A stretch of DNA of 64,000 nucleotides from an uncultured Lachnospiraceae bacterium (GCA_900551115.1 URUY01000002.1:62001-126000), one strand, 5' to 3'. Counted from the first letter of the stretch, positions 51,902-61,327 are shown. Translations and numbers: made by a program. The notes: generated from the sequence alone by a model not told the origin.

Positions 51902-53100
51902 TTTCTATCCTCTTGCCGTAACAAGTGTGCATACATGCGGCGCGGCGAAATAACCGGCGCTTTACTTAAAATACCGCTTTCCGAAAAAAGCACCTTACCC
52001 TCCATCAGCTCTGTCAGCATGGGCACAAGCCGCTCTGCCGCTATATCAGCATTCCATTCCGTAGATATGGTGCGGTACGCTTCCCTTCCCAGTTCTTCTA
52101 TCCTGTCCGGCTCCTTTAAAAGCCCGGCAAGCTTCTCATAGAAGATATCCCATTTTTTATTGGGATAAATCAGACCGTTTTTCTCCGGCTTAACCAAAAA
52201 CGGAACGGCACCGATAGCACAGTTTGCCACCACCGCACAGCCGCTGTTCATGGATTCGTTTAACACGGCGCCCCAGCCCTCTTTGTAATCGCTGGTAAAA
52301 AGATAAATATCCGCCTGCTCCATATAGCTCCGTACTTCCTCCGGCTTTTTAAAGCCCGGAAAGCACACTTCCTCCGTAAGCCCGGCTTTTTCTGCCTGCT
52401 CCTTTAACTGCTCTTCCATTTCTCCGCCGCCTATCATGGTAAGGGAAAATGCATAGCCTTCTTTTTTCAGTCTCTCCGCAGCCAAAATCGCATACTCCGG
52501 GTGCTTCCAGTCGATAAAACGCCCTGCCCACAAAAGAGAGAGCTTTCCTTCCTGTTCTCGTCTTTCACGCCTTTTCTGCATCAGCGCGTCTATATCCTGC
52601 TCCTTAAACGCCGGAAAATAGCCCCATTTAAACATCTTACCGGGATATGCCCGCACAATATGGAAATCACTGGCCACATAACCGCCGTAGCACAGCAGAT
52701 ACACCTTCTTTTTACGGTACCGGGTATGGTCGATATATTTTTTTCTAAGGCCTCTGGGAGATACAGCCTTCCACTGGCCGCTTTTATAAATACGCTCGCT
52801 GAGACGCACGGTAAGCTTTCCCGCATGCAGACGCTCTACGATATAAGCTTCCTCATCCACACCCCCAAACAGCACCACATCACTGTCCATAATCAGTCTT
52901 TTGCATTCTTCCTCCTGCTCGTAAAACAGGCGCAGCCAGGGCAGCTTTGTAAAATCCGCTCCCCATCCCATGCGGACCCGCTCCTCTTCCATAACCTCCG
53001 TCTGGATAAAACAGAAATCTTCAGAAAGGCGCTTATACATGGCCTCACAGAAGGGAATCTGATGGTGGTTAATATAATTGGATACAAAGGTTACTTTCAT
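51841..53100 (-). CDS. Glycosyltransferase family 4
   Basis: 419 residues. VTFVSNYINHHQIPFCEAM is a recognisable opening of a GT4 subgroup. Second domain: LSLLWAGRFIDWKHPE and E-x7-E in KEGWGAVLNESMNSG. The last 25 residues are very basic (RKEKRNRSGGWNKKKRK) and coincide with the overlap with the next gene. GAGG lies 6 nt before the ATG, overlapping the end of the GT-C-like gene, so it is translated right after it. Sugar unknown. Confidence 0.88.
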   Translation of the reverse strand: MKVTFVSNYINHHQIPFCEAMYKRLSEDFCFIQTEVMEEERVRMGWGADFTKLPWLRLFYEQEEECKRLIMDSDVVLFGGVDEEAYIVERLHAGKLTVRLSERIYKSGQWKAVSPRGLRKKYIDHTRYRKKKVYLLCYGGYVASDFHIVRAYPGKMFKWGYFPAFKEQDIDALMQKRRERREQEGKLSLLWAGRFIDWKHPEYAILAAERLKKEGYAFSLTMIGGGEMEEQLKEQAEKAGLTEEVCFPGFKKPEEVRSYMEQADIYLFTSDYKEGWGAVLNESMNSGCAVVANCAIGAVPFLVKPEKNGLIYPNKKWDIFYEKLAGLLKEPDRIEELGREAYRTISTEWNADIAAERLVPMLTELMEGKVLFSESGILSKAPVISPRRMYAHLLRQEDRKWSRKEKRNRSGGWNKKKRK

Positions 53101-53101
53101 A

Positions 53102-54700
53102 TCATACCTCTTTTTCTGCTTTTTGTTTCTTTTCCTCTATTCTGCCCTTCCATTTTTCTGCCATACCAAGTATCTTTTCCTGTAAAAAATAAATGCCTGC
53201 TGCCGCATAGGGTATCATGAATACAAAATAAGGCAAAATATATCTTCCGGCTGCTTCCCAAATAAGGCTAAACAGCACACCGCCTATAATAGAAGTCCAA
53301 AGTATATAGACATAGACCGGATACTCTTTTTTCCGCTTACATACAGCGAATAAAAGACCTCCTGCATAAATAATAAACTGGTATCTGTCCATAATTGTTA
53401 ATACTTTTTCATACAACCGTCCAAAATATAAGCTTTTTAAAAATCCTGATGGTTCTTTTTCAAAGGTGAGGCTTTCCAAAAAGCACTGATAAGAAGGAAC
53501 ATTCCACTGACTCAAAAACTTTCTTGCATAAAAATTGACGGCTTGTCCGGGCTTTGCAGCAAAAGCTGCCAATCTCTCATTTATAGACTCATACGCCATC
53601 AAAGAAGCCCTCTCCCCATCATAACCGGCTTCTATGTAGGTTCTTTCATTATACGCATTATAGAAACCCGAGCCGCACTTACTCTCCTGCATTCCCATTG
53701 CTATCCATAGTATTGTGGGAATCCCCTCTCCCACTTCATAACCGGAACGTTTTTCGTAAATCTGTTTTATACCAAAATCAGCGGCACCTGCCGCAATAAA
53801 CATTACCACACACAGCAGGAAACCTGCATAACATTTTTCCTTACATGCATATATTGCCATAATAATAGTTACTGCAATAAATACTACCAGCATGTTTTTC
53901 TTTAGCAGTACCGCACTTACTCCGAATACCACTCCCGACAGCAGGTATAATCTGTGTCTTTTTTTGCAGTACAGGGTAAACATCCATACCATAAACAAAG
54001 CTAAAGTAATAGCCGGAATATCTCCATATACAAATGTGGTATACATAAAAAGCGGCAGACACCCGGATACCAGTAACAGATAATAAAAATTTATTCTTTT
54101 GTTTTCAAACCAACTATTTGTAATATGATAGCCTGCAAATACCGCCGCCACAATACAGCAGGCATTCATACACTGAATAAGCTTATAACTGTTTTGCCGG
54201 AATATCCGAAACAACATTTCATATAATGCAATTAGCCCATACTGCTGAGGGTATAAATTGAGATATCCCTCCGGTCCCATAAAATCATAAGTTCCTATAG
54301 AGAAATACCTGGCTGCCCAATAAACCATTGCCGGATCCGAGTTTGGCACCGACCGGGTTATAAAAATACGAAGGACACAGACCCCGCCTATGTAAATCAG
54401 CACAATGGCAAGAAAAATTCTCATTTTCCATTTTTCATTATGTATTCTTTCCAACACATACTTCCAAAGTACATAGAACATAGCTGTACATATTAGCATA
54501 CAAACTATATTTCCTGCCCAATTATCTTTTTTACATAAAATGTTCTCTTCTTCGCTAAGTATATAATACTGTGTATAAAAAGCGCTATAACATGTTAATA
54601 CACTAAAAATCAATATTCCTATACATGAAACCGCTATTATGGACACTTTTTCCATAATAGCTCCTATTTTTGTCCGGTTACTTTCTGCATCTCTTTTCAT
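53102..54700 (-). CDS. GT-C-like membrane glycosyltransferase
   Basis: 532 residues from the ATG at 54700 (GGAG 8 nt upstream; GTG at 54706 alternative). About twelve membrane helices. First large extracellular loop holds VPNSDPAMVYWAARYF, with an Asp in the usual GT-C catalytic position, and a late loop holds EAAGRYILPYF, as in PMT/ArnT-like and YfhO-like proteins. Ends in a Lys/Glu-rich cytoplasmic tail. It probably transfers a sugar from a polyprenyl-phosphate donor outside the membrane. Its base composition looks more AT-rich than its neighbours, which is only an impression. Confidence 0.72.
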   Translation of the reverse strand: MKRDAESNRTKIGAIMEKVSIIAVSCIGILIFSVLTCYSAFYTQYYILSEEENILCKKDNWAGNIVCMLICTAMFYVLWKYVLERIHNEKWKMRIFLAIVLIYIGGVCVLRIFITRSVPNSDPAMVYWAARYFSIGTYDFMGPEGYLNLYPQQYGLIALYEMLFRIFRQNSYKLIQCMNACCIVAAVFAGYHITNSWFENKRINFYYLLLVSGCLPLFMYTTFVYGDIPAITLALFMVWMFTLYCKKRHRLYLLSGVVFGVSAVLLKKNMLVVFIAVTIIMAIYACKEKCYAGFLLCVVMFIAAGAADFGIKQIYEKRSGYEVGEGIPTILWIAMGMQESKCGSGFYNAYNERTYIEAGYDGERASLMAYESINERLAAFAAKPGQAVNFYARKFLSQWNVPSYQCFLESLTFEKEPSGFLKSLYFGRLYEKVLTIMDRYQFIIYAGGLLFAVCKRKKEYPVYVYILWTSIIGGVLFSLIWEAAGRYILPYFVFMIPYAAAGIYFLQEKILGMAEKWKGRIEEKKQKAEKEV

Positions 54701-54723
54701 TTGCACTACTCCGCATCTCTAAA

Positions 54724-56001
54724 TTATGATCTGCCGTTTATCTCTCCGTAAATTTCCATAAGCCGCCTGTAGTTTGCCTCCGGATTATGGGTAATGGCTG
54801 CATGTGCTGCCGCGCATCTGCCCATCCTGCACGCCGCTTTTTCATCTGCAAACATCCTGCACACTGCCTCTGCCAGCTTTGCCGTATCCTGATACGGATA
54901 TAAAAGCCCCTCTTCTCCGCTTGTAAGCATATTATGGACGCCGCCCACGTCAGAGCTTACCACCGGCATGCCAAGCAGCATGGCCTCTCCTACTGAATTG
55001 GGGGAATTTTCTATAGCAGAGGGTGATAAAAACAGGTGGCTTCTTAAATACCTGTCACACATTTTTTCGCTGTCCAGTCTGCCTGAAAAAATAATTTTCT
55101 CTTCCAGTGACAGCTTTTTTATCAAGTCACGGCAGTACTTGCCGTAGGAACCTATCTTTATCCTTTCCATAAGGGTACCGTACCGGGTAATCACATCCCC
55201 TGCCACATACACCTTCGTATCAGGATAGCTTTCCAAAATAGCGGGCATTGCCTGTAACAGATAATGCAGACCCTTGATGGGATAGTTGCCCTGGCTTAAG
55301 AATATGGAATGCTTTTCGCAGTCCTCTATCTTCCATGTCTTTCCATAGAAATTAGAGCGCAGGGTTTCATTCATAAAATGGTACTCTGCCTCTTGATTCA
55401 CTTCTGCGGCAGCTTCCCTGTCCCAGTCGGTCCTGCCGGTCACATGACCGGTATTTTTCAGGGCTTCTATTTCAAACTGTCCCCGCATCCTATATTTTTT
55501 CTGCTGTATAACAATATTGTCCCGCTTCAAAAAATCCCTGAAAAGAAAGCGTTTCTGCACCTTTTTTGGCAAATCCGCCATATAGTAATCCGCATATTTA
55601 AAGCACAGTCCCTGAATCCCGATAAGCATCCTTCCTTTATCCTGTATACACCTTGTCATGGCAAGCGTGTGGGGAAATTCCGTGCCGAAGGCATGTACCA
55701 CATCCGGCTTAAATTCCTTAAGGATTACCGTAAGCTGAGGCTCTAAGCTCTCATCATACAATTCCGCTTTGGACACGTCCTCTTCAAATCCAAAGTAAGA
55801 AAACTGTCCAATCCTTCCGCGTACGGCTCCGCTGCCCTTTTCTACGGGAAAGCAGATTCCCAGCTCTATGCTGTTTTCCTCTCCGTGGCGCAGAATCTGC
55901 TCCGACAAGCCGGTAAGCCAGCCTTCTTTATTACTTGCCCTCCTGCCAAGTTCTTCTGCAATGACCGGCAGCATGATATTACAAAGCCACAATACTCTCA
56001 T
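54724..56001 (-). CDS. Glycosyltransferase family 4
   Basis: 425 residues. VHAFGTEFPHTLAM, HVTGRTDWDRE, SQGNYPIKGLHYLL and E-x7-E in IENSPNSVGEAMLLG mark a GT4 enzyme of the longer kind found in EPS loci. The ATG overlaps the stop of the GT2 upstream (ATGA at 55998-56001), giving translational coupling. Sugar unknown. LWLCNIMLP at the start is a subgroup feature. Confidence 0.88.
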   Translation of the reverse strand: MRVLWLCNIMLPVIAEELGRRASNKEGWLTGLSEQILRHGEENSIELGICFPVEKGSGAVRGRIGQFSYFGFEEDVSKAELYDESLEPQLTVILKEFKPDVVHAFGTEFPHTLAMTRCIQDKGRMLIGIQGLCFKYADYYMADLPKKVQKRFLFRDFLKRDNIVIQQKKYRMRGQFEIEALKNTGHVTGRTDWDREAAAEVNQEAEYHFMNETLRSNFYGKTWKIEDCEKHSIFLSQGNYPIKGLHYLLQAMPAILESYPDTKVYVAGDVITRYGTLMERIKIGSYGKYCRDLIKKLSLEEKIIFSGRLDSEKMCDRYLRSHLFLSPSAIENSPNSVGEAMLLGMPVVSSDVGGVHNMLTSGEEGLLYPYQDTAKLAEAVCRMFADEKAACRMGRCAAAHAAITHNPEANYRRLMEIYGEINGRS

Positions 56002-56810
56002 TTATACAGCCCTGCCTTCACTTTATTGTAAACCTTGGAAAAAGCGGTCTTTTCCGCCAGAAATCTGCGCAGAGGTGCCAGCGTCAGCGCCATAACAAGC
56101 TTGTATTTCGCTCTTTGTCCCTTAGTCAGATATTCCTTTGTAATAAGCTTATGCTCCTCTTTATCCCGCTTTTTGTTTGCCGCACTTTCCGAATAACCGC
56201 CGCCCTCGTAATTTGCCACTATAAAATCCATATAAGCCGGCTGTACCCCTTCCTTTAAGCAGCACCAGAGGAAATGGTCATAATCGGCACGAATCCGGTA
56301 AGCCTTATCATAATTTTTTTTGTCAAACAGCTCTCTTTTATAAAAGCAGGACTGGTGACAGGGAATGTTGCGGTAACACACAAAAGGCGTAATCTTTGGC
56401 GGTGAAGCCACCCTTGCACTCGTCTGCTCACAGAAGGTATCTCCGTAATAAATGCTCCTTCCGGGATGCTCCGCCATAAAAGCTGCCGTCCTCTTTAAGA
56501 TATCGGCAGAAGGAAAACTGTCACCGCAGTTTAAAAACAGGACATATTCACCCTGCGCCAAAGAAACCGCCTGATTCATGGCGTCATAAATTCCGGTATC
56601 CTTTTTTACGAACAGTTTTATTTTCTCAGCCAGACCTTCGGCGGACTCCGCTCCCAGCTTCTCCACCGAGCCGTCGCTGCTGCCGCCATCCTTTACCACA
56701 ATCTCATAATCCTTATAATCCTGCGCCAATATGCTGTTTACGGTCTTTTGCAGCTTGTCTCCTGCATTCAAACAAATCACAATAATGGAAAAATGTATCT
56801 TTTCGTCCAT
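55998..56810 (-). CDS. Glycosyltransferase family 2 (WcaE-like)
   Basis: 270 residues. SIIVICLNAGDKLQKTV, VKDGGSSDGS, GIYDAMNQA and FLNCGDSFP define the WcaE-like GT2 group, in which the metal motif is NxGD rather than DxD. IYYGDTFCEQ and CHQSCFYKR follow. GGAGG lies 5 nt before the ATG. A TATAAT (56840-56845, minus) is 30 nt upstream but without a convincing -35. The upstream 87-bp gap holds degenerate repeats of the EpsG gene end. Confidence 0.9.
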   Translation of the reverse strand: MDEKIHFSIIVICLNAGDKLQKTVNSILAQDYKDYEIVVKDGGSSDGSVEKLGAESAEGLAEKIKLFVKKDTGIYDAMNQAVSLAQGEYVLFLNCGDSFPSADILKRTAAFMAEHPGRSIYYGDTFCEQTSARVASPPKITPFVCYRNIPCHQSCFYKRELFDKKNYDKAYRIRADYDHFLWCCLKEGVQPAYMDFIVANYEGGGYSESAANKKRDKEEHKLITKEYLTKGQRAKYKLVMALTLAPLRRFLAEKTAFSKVYNKVKAGLYK

Positions 56811-56845
56811 TAAATCCTCCCTTATACGCCACCATGCGCATTATA

Positions 56846-56919
56846 AAATATCCGATTCAAGGTTTTATTAAATACCCTGTTAGGCCCCGTTCAAGGCCTA
56901 GTTAAATATCCAGTTCAGG
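56846..56919 (-). repeat. Three degenerate repeats covering the epsG 3' end and the gap
   Basis: Units AAATATCC-N2-TTCAAGG (56846-56862), AAATA...TTCAAGG (56870-56896) and AAATATCC-N2-TTCAGG (56904-56919) on the plus strand. The last lies in the final codons of the EpsG-like gene; the others lie in the gap after its stop. A 6-bp hairpin (TAGGCC/GGCCTA) is embedded, without a T-run. Confidence 0.5.
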
Positions 56920-57980
56920 TATGGTAAAAGCCGTATGCTTACATCATAGGACTTGTACAAAAACAGGGCAAAATACAGACAGAAGGCAACGGCAACGGCT
57001 GCGGAAAAAAATATCCGCTGCTTTTTATGCGGTATCGCCTTTAAAATTCCCGGAATCAGGAAAATATTCGTGATATTCAAATAATAACCCACTCTGGATA
57101 TCTCCGGTATAAAGGAGCAGAATACATACAGTGCAAGCGCTCCTAAATTCAGGAAAAAATAAAACTGATTGGCTTCATTCTCTCCTATGGCACATTTATA
57201 GTATATGAGTGACAGTACGAGAACCCCCAGGCACTTTGCAATATTTACTAACGATGTGTCCCCGTTGTCAAACATGGAATTTTCATAAAAGGGATAAAAG
57301 AAAAAAATAATCCTGCGGTATACGTCCTGAAACACCAAAAAAGTACCGATTAATCCTGCCCCCAGCAGAATATGCCATTTTTTCCATTTTCTGCGTGCAA
57401 GCCAGTAAATCGGTATAACGAAAAGCACCGATTTGTGGAAAAAGGCCGCAAATACAATAAGAAGTATGAAGGGCGTCCATTGCTTTTTCAGAGCATACTT
57501 CATGGCGTAGAGCGCCACTGCCAGCACAAAGTAGTAACGCACCGAGGTCATGCTGGAAAAATAATAGCCGCCTGTCATAAACAGGAAAAAAGACCAGACA
57601 AACCATTCGCTCTGGTCATAAATTGCCTTTAAGAAAAACCAGACTGTAGCAAAGGAAAAAATGCCGAAAATCACCAGGTAAGACACTTTGCCCGTTCCAA
57701 AAAGAAACTGCACCGCGCGTACTACCAGATTAAAACCGATTTCCGTGGATACATGGCGGTTTTGATGAATCAGCTGAAAAATCTCCGTATATTCCCAGTA
57801 ATCGTTTCCTACGGCAATACGACAGGCCGATACGGCAAATAAAAGAGCAAAAATACCTGCTACAAGAATACGGTTTGTCATCTGCTGTCTGGACACCCTG
57901 TTTGATTGTATCATTGTTTTATTATTTACAAAAAATGCCGCTGTTACCGTAATGACAGCCAGTCCGATATATAAAATCAT
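56898..57980 (-). CDS. epsG: EpsG family membrane protein (polymerase candidate)
   Basis: 360 residues from the ATG at 57980 (GGAGG 5 nt upstream); a longer reading overlaps the GT2 gene. About ten membrane helices; the loop CRIAVGNDYWEY after helix 2, TEIGFNLV, and SSMTSVRYYFVLAVALYAM are the marks of EpsG. EpsG proteins are thought to polymerise exopolysaccharide repeats. ATG overlaps the TGA of the preceding GT2 (ATGA). Third polymerase/ligase-type protein of the window, probably matched with the Wzz-like protein and the initiating transferase of block D. Confidence 0.9.
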   Translation of the reverse strand: MILYIGLAVITVTAAFFVNNKTMIQSNRVSRQQMTNRILVAGIFALLFAVSACRIAVGNDYWEYTEIFQLIHQNRHVSTEIGFNLVVRAVQFLFGTGKVSYLVIFGIFSFATVWFFLKAIYDQSEWFVWSFFLFMTGGYYFSSMTSVRYYFVLAVALYAMKYALKKQWTPFILLIVFAAFFHKSVLFVIPIYWLARRKWKKWHILLGAGLIGTFLVFQDVYRRIIFFFYPFYENSMFDNGDTSLVNIAKCLGVLVLSLIYYKCAIGENEANQFYFFLNLGALALYVFCSFIPEISRVGYYLNITNIFLIPGILKAIPHKKQRIFFSAAVAVAFCLYFALFLYKSYDVSIRLLPYLNWIFN

Positions 57981-58762
57981 TTTTCCCTCCGGCCCTGTAA
58001 AATTCCTTTTTTCATAAGGGCATATGCCTCGCTCACCGTCTTTTCCCTGCACATAACCGCCCTGTGGGCGAACAGAAAACGAAGCGCCATCAGGCGGGCA
58101 AGTCTGCCGTACAGAAAATGGTAAAGCACGCCCCTGTCAAAGAAAAACTTATCGTTATAGCCGGCAAACCAGGTAGAAGCCCCTGCCTCTTCCCGGCCAA
58201 TGGTAACAGGCGCCGTATATACCCGGTATCCCTTACCCATAAATTCCTTGATAAACAGACTGTCCTCTCCGTTACTGTATTTCGCACCGCCGCCAAACAA
58301 CAGGGAAAAACGCACACCTGATTTATGCAGGCTGTCCGTACGAAGGGCAAAGCTCACCGCTCCGTATCTGCCGCAGTTGTAAAAGCGTACCCTTTTCCTG
58401 TCTGCAATATGGTAGGTACGCCTGCTTTCTTCTACGCCTACGTTAAAGACTATCATATCTGCTTTGGGATTATTTACAAATTCTGCTGCAATCTTTTCCT
58501 CGTAGCCGTTTTCATAGATGATGTCCTCATCTGAAAACAAGCAGATATCTCTATCTGCTCGCATAAGAGCGTGGTTCCTGCTTTTTCCCACACCTCGTTC
58601 CGGGAAACTGAAGCACTCAATTTCCCGGCCCCTGTATTCAAATTTTTCATATCCTTCTTTATCACACTGATTGATAATCACCGCATCGGAGGAAAGATTC
58701 ATTTTTTCCGCAAGCATACGGGGATTTTTGTTCATGGCAGATACGAGTACCTGTACCTTCAT
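57977..58762 (-). CDS. Glycosyltransferase family 2 (short)
   Basis: 261 residues. VLVSAMN at the N-terminus, GVGKSRNHAL, LFSDEDIIYENG (acidic metal site), and GGGAKYSNGEDSLF with FIKEFMGKGY. This is a small GT2-like group usually found next to epsG in Clostridia-type loci. No membrane segment. Coupled to EpsG through a four-base overlap. Sugar unknown. Confidence 0.82.
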   Translation of the reverse strand: MKVQVLVSAMNKNPRMLAEKMNLSSDAVIINQCDKEGYEKFEYRGREIECFSFPERGVGKSRNHALMRADRDICLFSDEDIIYENGYEEKIAAEFVNNPKADMIVFNVGVEESRRTYHIADRKRVRFYNCGRYGAVSFALRTDSLHKSGVRFSLLFGGGAKYSNGEDSLFIKEFMGKGYRVYTAPVTIGREEAGASTWFAGYNDKFFFDRGVLYHFLYGRLARLMALRFLFAHRAVMCREKTVSEAYALMKKGILQGRREK

Positions 58763-58769
58763 AAGCAGA

Positions 58770-59873
58770 CTACCTTTTCCTTCCGGTTATTAAAGAGCTG
58801 TAATACAGCTTGATTAAGCTTTCATCCGCCTCCCACAAAAGCGCACATTTTACCGCCACATCCTGCTTCTGCAAAAAGCCTATGGTTTTTTCAATCCGTT
58901 TTCCGTCATGTCTGCCGGAGGCCGCCACCAGAACCACGCCGTCAGCCTCACGGAGTGTTTGTACAAGCCCCGGATTTTCTTCCGCACAGCCTGCCGCATA
59001 CAGTTTGGGAAGTGTCGTTTCCTCCGGCACTGCAGCTGCATCTTCCCCCTCCTGCTGTGCCTCCTGCAAGCTTTCCAAAAGGCATTCCGTCACCTTTTCT
59101 ACCGGGATATCCGCCTCCACGGCAGTTACCGCCACCGCTTTGCAATCCTTTAATAAATGTATGAAGTTTACAAAAAGCTCTTTGGATGCAGGCGTCCCCA
59201 ACATGGGGATTTTATAGCGCCGTTCAAAGGTAACGGGAATATACACGGAATCATCCAATGTAAAATATAATAACATTGCCATAAGCGACAGAAATCCGCC
59301 GATAACCGCTCCGAGAATCACTGCTCGAAGGGTTCTCACATCCAATATGACAAGCCCGGCCTCCTCAGGTCTGGTTAAAATGCGGGTGCCTGCAATTTCC
59401 TTCTGTTCTTCGCCAAACCGGATAAGCGCATCCTGCAGGGCATGACTCATGGCTACGGAAAGCGCCGGATCCTTTGTAATAACCGTGGTCGTCACAATTC
59501 GTACATCCGACAGCAGCGTGCCGTCCACGCTTTCTGCCACCTCTTCCTTTGTAACGGTAAAGCCCTGCTGTGCAAGCATTTCCACAATATAGTCTGTAAA
59601 AACATCGGTCTTAACAAGGGATGCCCAGGTAGTCTGATTGAAACAGACGCTCTCCACGAGCTGTCCCTCCTCAAGGGCATAATCAATGTAAGTTTCTGCA
59701 ACCACTTTATATTCTTTTTCAGGCGCGAATACTACCTTCTTCAAAAAATAACCGCCACCGATAAAGAGCGCACCAAGCAGTATGCTTAAAAAGAATATCC
59801 ATATTTTTCTGAAAAACCGAAGTCCGAGCAGTTTAAAATCCACCGGCTCGTTTTCAAAATTGCACTCCCACAT
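58770..59873 (-). CDS. Wzz/CapA-like chain-length protein with degenerate BY-kinase-like C-terminus
   Basis: 367 residues. Two membrane helices (about 24-46 and 181-205) enclose an extracellular Wzz region, which sets glycan chain length. The C-terminal 160 residues are cytosolic. AVTAVEADIPVEKVTECL lines up with the P-loop area of CpsD/Etk tyrosine kinases, and ADGVVLVAASGRHDGKRIEKTI with their Walker B-type segment, but Walker A (GxxxxGKS/T) is lost and there is no C-terminal tyrosine cluster. So it looks like a Wzz-pseudokinase fusion. No CpsB phosphatase or active kinase is in the window. It starts 2 nt after the stop of the initiating transferase. Confidence 0.82.
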   Translation of the reverse strand: MWECNFENEPVDFKLLGLRFFRKIWIFFLSILLGALFIGGGYFLKKVVFAPEKEYKVVAETYIDYALEEGQLVESVCFNQTTWASLVKTDVFTDYIVEMLAQQGFTVTKEEVAESVDGTLLSDVRIVTTTVITKDPALSVAMSHALQDALIRFGEEQKEIAGTRILTRPEEAGLVILDVRTLRAVILGAVIGGFLSLMAMLLYFTLDDSVYIPVTFERRYKIPMLGTPASKELFVNFIHLLKDCKAVAVTAVEADIPVEKVTECLLESLQEAQQEGEDAAAVPEETTLPKLYAAGCAEENPGLVQTLREADGVVLVAASGRHDGKRIEKTIGFLQKQDVAVKCALLWEADESLIKLYYSSLITGRKR

Positions 59874-59875
59874 AT

Positions 59876-61327
59876 TTATTGCTTACCTTTCTGCGCATCC
59901 TCTGCCTGCGTTGCCTCTGCCTGTGCCTTCTGCATTTTCTTTTCCTGCTGCGCATCCTGTTCCTGCTTCATTGCCGTAACCTGGTCGTTCTCTACGCCTT
60001 CCGTGCTGTCCGGCCATAAAAGCACCTTAAGCGTTAAAAGCATCAGCTTCAAATCCAGCCAGACAGAGTAATTTTCAATGTAAGCCAAATCCAGCTTTAA
60101 TTTATCATAGGGCGTTGTATTATATTTGCCGTAAACCTGTGCATAGCCTGCCAGCCCTGCCTTTACCTTCATGCGGAATACAAACTCCGGCATGACTTCC
60201 ATATACTGTGCTATGATTTCCGGTCTCTCCGGTCTGGGACCGATAAAAGACATGTCGCCGCGAATAATGTTTAAAAGCTGAGGCAGCTCATCCAGTCTCA
60301 CCTTACGGATAAACTTACCCACCGGTGTAATCCGGGAATCATTCTTGGCAGCCAGCCTTGCCACGCCGTCCTTTTCCGCATCCACACGCATGCTGCGGAA
60401 CTTCAGAATAGAAAACTGTCTCCCCCCTGTAGTACAGCGCACCTGCTTATACAGCACCGGACCGCCATCATAGAGCTTAACGGCAAGCGCTGTCAGCAGC
60501 ATAAAAGGAGACGCAAGTATAAACAAAATAAGGGAACAGAACAAATCAATACAACGCTTCATAAAACGCTGCTCAATGGTCAGCACATACTCCCTTGTCA
60601 GAAACAGCGGCGTATCAAACAGGTGAAGCTCTTCCGCTCCCTTCAAAATTACATCCGGTATCTTTGGCATAAGATAAATACGGATGGACTGTCCATAGCA
60701 GAATTTCAGTATTTTATTCCGGTCTTCAACGGAAATATCCCACAAAACCACCGCATCATAACGCTCTAAGGCTTCTTTATTAACCGCGTCAACGCCTGCG
60801 CGTATATGCATACATTTGCTGACTTCAAATTTATCCTTCCGGCTGGCAAACTTACGCAGGATATCCTCAATAGGACGGTCTCCGTGTACTAACAGAAGCT
60901 TCCTTGGCGGAAATATATTTTTGTATATCATACTGGCAATCATAATCCAAACAATGACCCAGACTGCCTGCAGAGCCATCATGCTTACATAAGAAGGTAC
61001 ATGAAACGGCTCTCTCACCATCAGCGATATCTGACAGTAGGTAATAATATTTACAAGCAGCGTAGCAAAAATCTGTGAAAAAATCACCTCCAGATTTTTC
61101 AGATACCCAATCCGCATGCCGCCGTACATATTTGAAAAAAACAACAGCAGGATACCGTAAATGGCAACTACCAGCCAGTGTCCCTTCTCCCAAAACTCCA
61201 GATATATTTTTACGCTTTCATAATAGCTGGTATACCAGTAATAAGCATAAATGCCTATCTGACCTGCCAGGCACAGCCCTGACATACATAAGAGTACCAG
61301 TCTTTTAAAGGATTCTATCTTTCTCAC
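59876..61327 (-). CDS. Initiating polyprenyl-phosphate glycosylphosphotransferase (WbaP/EpsL-like, third)
   Basis: 483 residues. Four to five N-terminal membrane helices, a nucleotide-binding-like middle (GDRPIEDIL, AVVLWDIS), and a C-terminal phosphoglycosyltransferase domain with KFRSMRVDAEKDG, the catalytic Asp-Glu in VRLDELPQ, FIGPRPERPE and GLAGYAQVYGKY. Unlike the copy at 7924 it ends with a 35-residue Gln/Ala/Lys/Glu-rich tail, probably disordered. Start is GTG with GGAGAG upstream, behind a good promoter (61357-61385). First gene of the transcript with Wzz and EpsG, so it probably primes their glycan. Confidence 0.93.
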   Translation of the reverse strand: MRKIESFKRLVLLCMSGLCLAGQIGIYAYYWYTSYYESVKIYLEFWEKGHWLVVAIYGILLLFFSNMYGGMRIGYLKNLEVIFSQIFATLLVNIITYCQISLMVREPFHVPSYVSMMALQAVWVIVWIMIASMIYKNIFPPRKLLLVHGDRPIEDILRKFASRKDKFEVSKCMHIRAGVDAVNKEALERYDAVVLWDISVEDRNKILKFCYGQSIRIYLMPKIPDVILKGAEELHLFDTPLFLTREYVLTIEQRFMKRCIDLFCSLILFILASPFMLLTALAVKLYDGGPVLYKQVRCTTGGRQFSILKFRSMRVDAEKDGVARLAAKNDSRITPVGKFIRKVRLDELPQLLNIIRGDMSFIGPRPERPEIIAQYMEVMPEFVFRMKVKAGLAGYAQVYGKYNTTPYDKLKLDLAYIENYSVWLDLKLMLLTLKVLLWPDSTEGVENDQVTAMKQEQDAQQEKKMQKAQAEATQAEDAQKGKQ

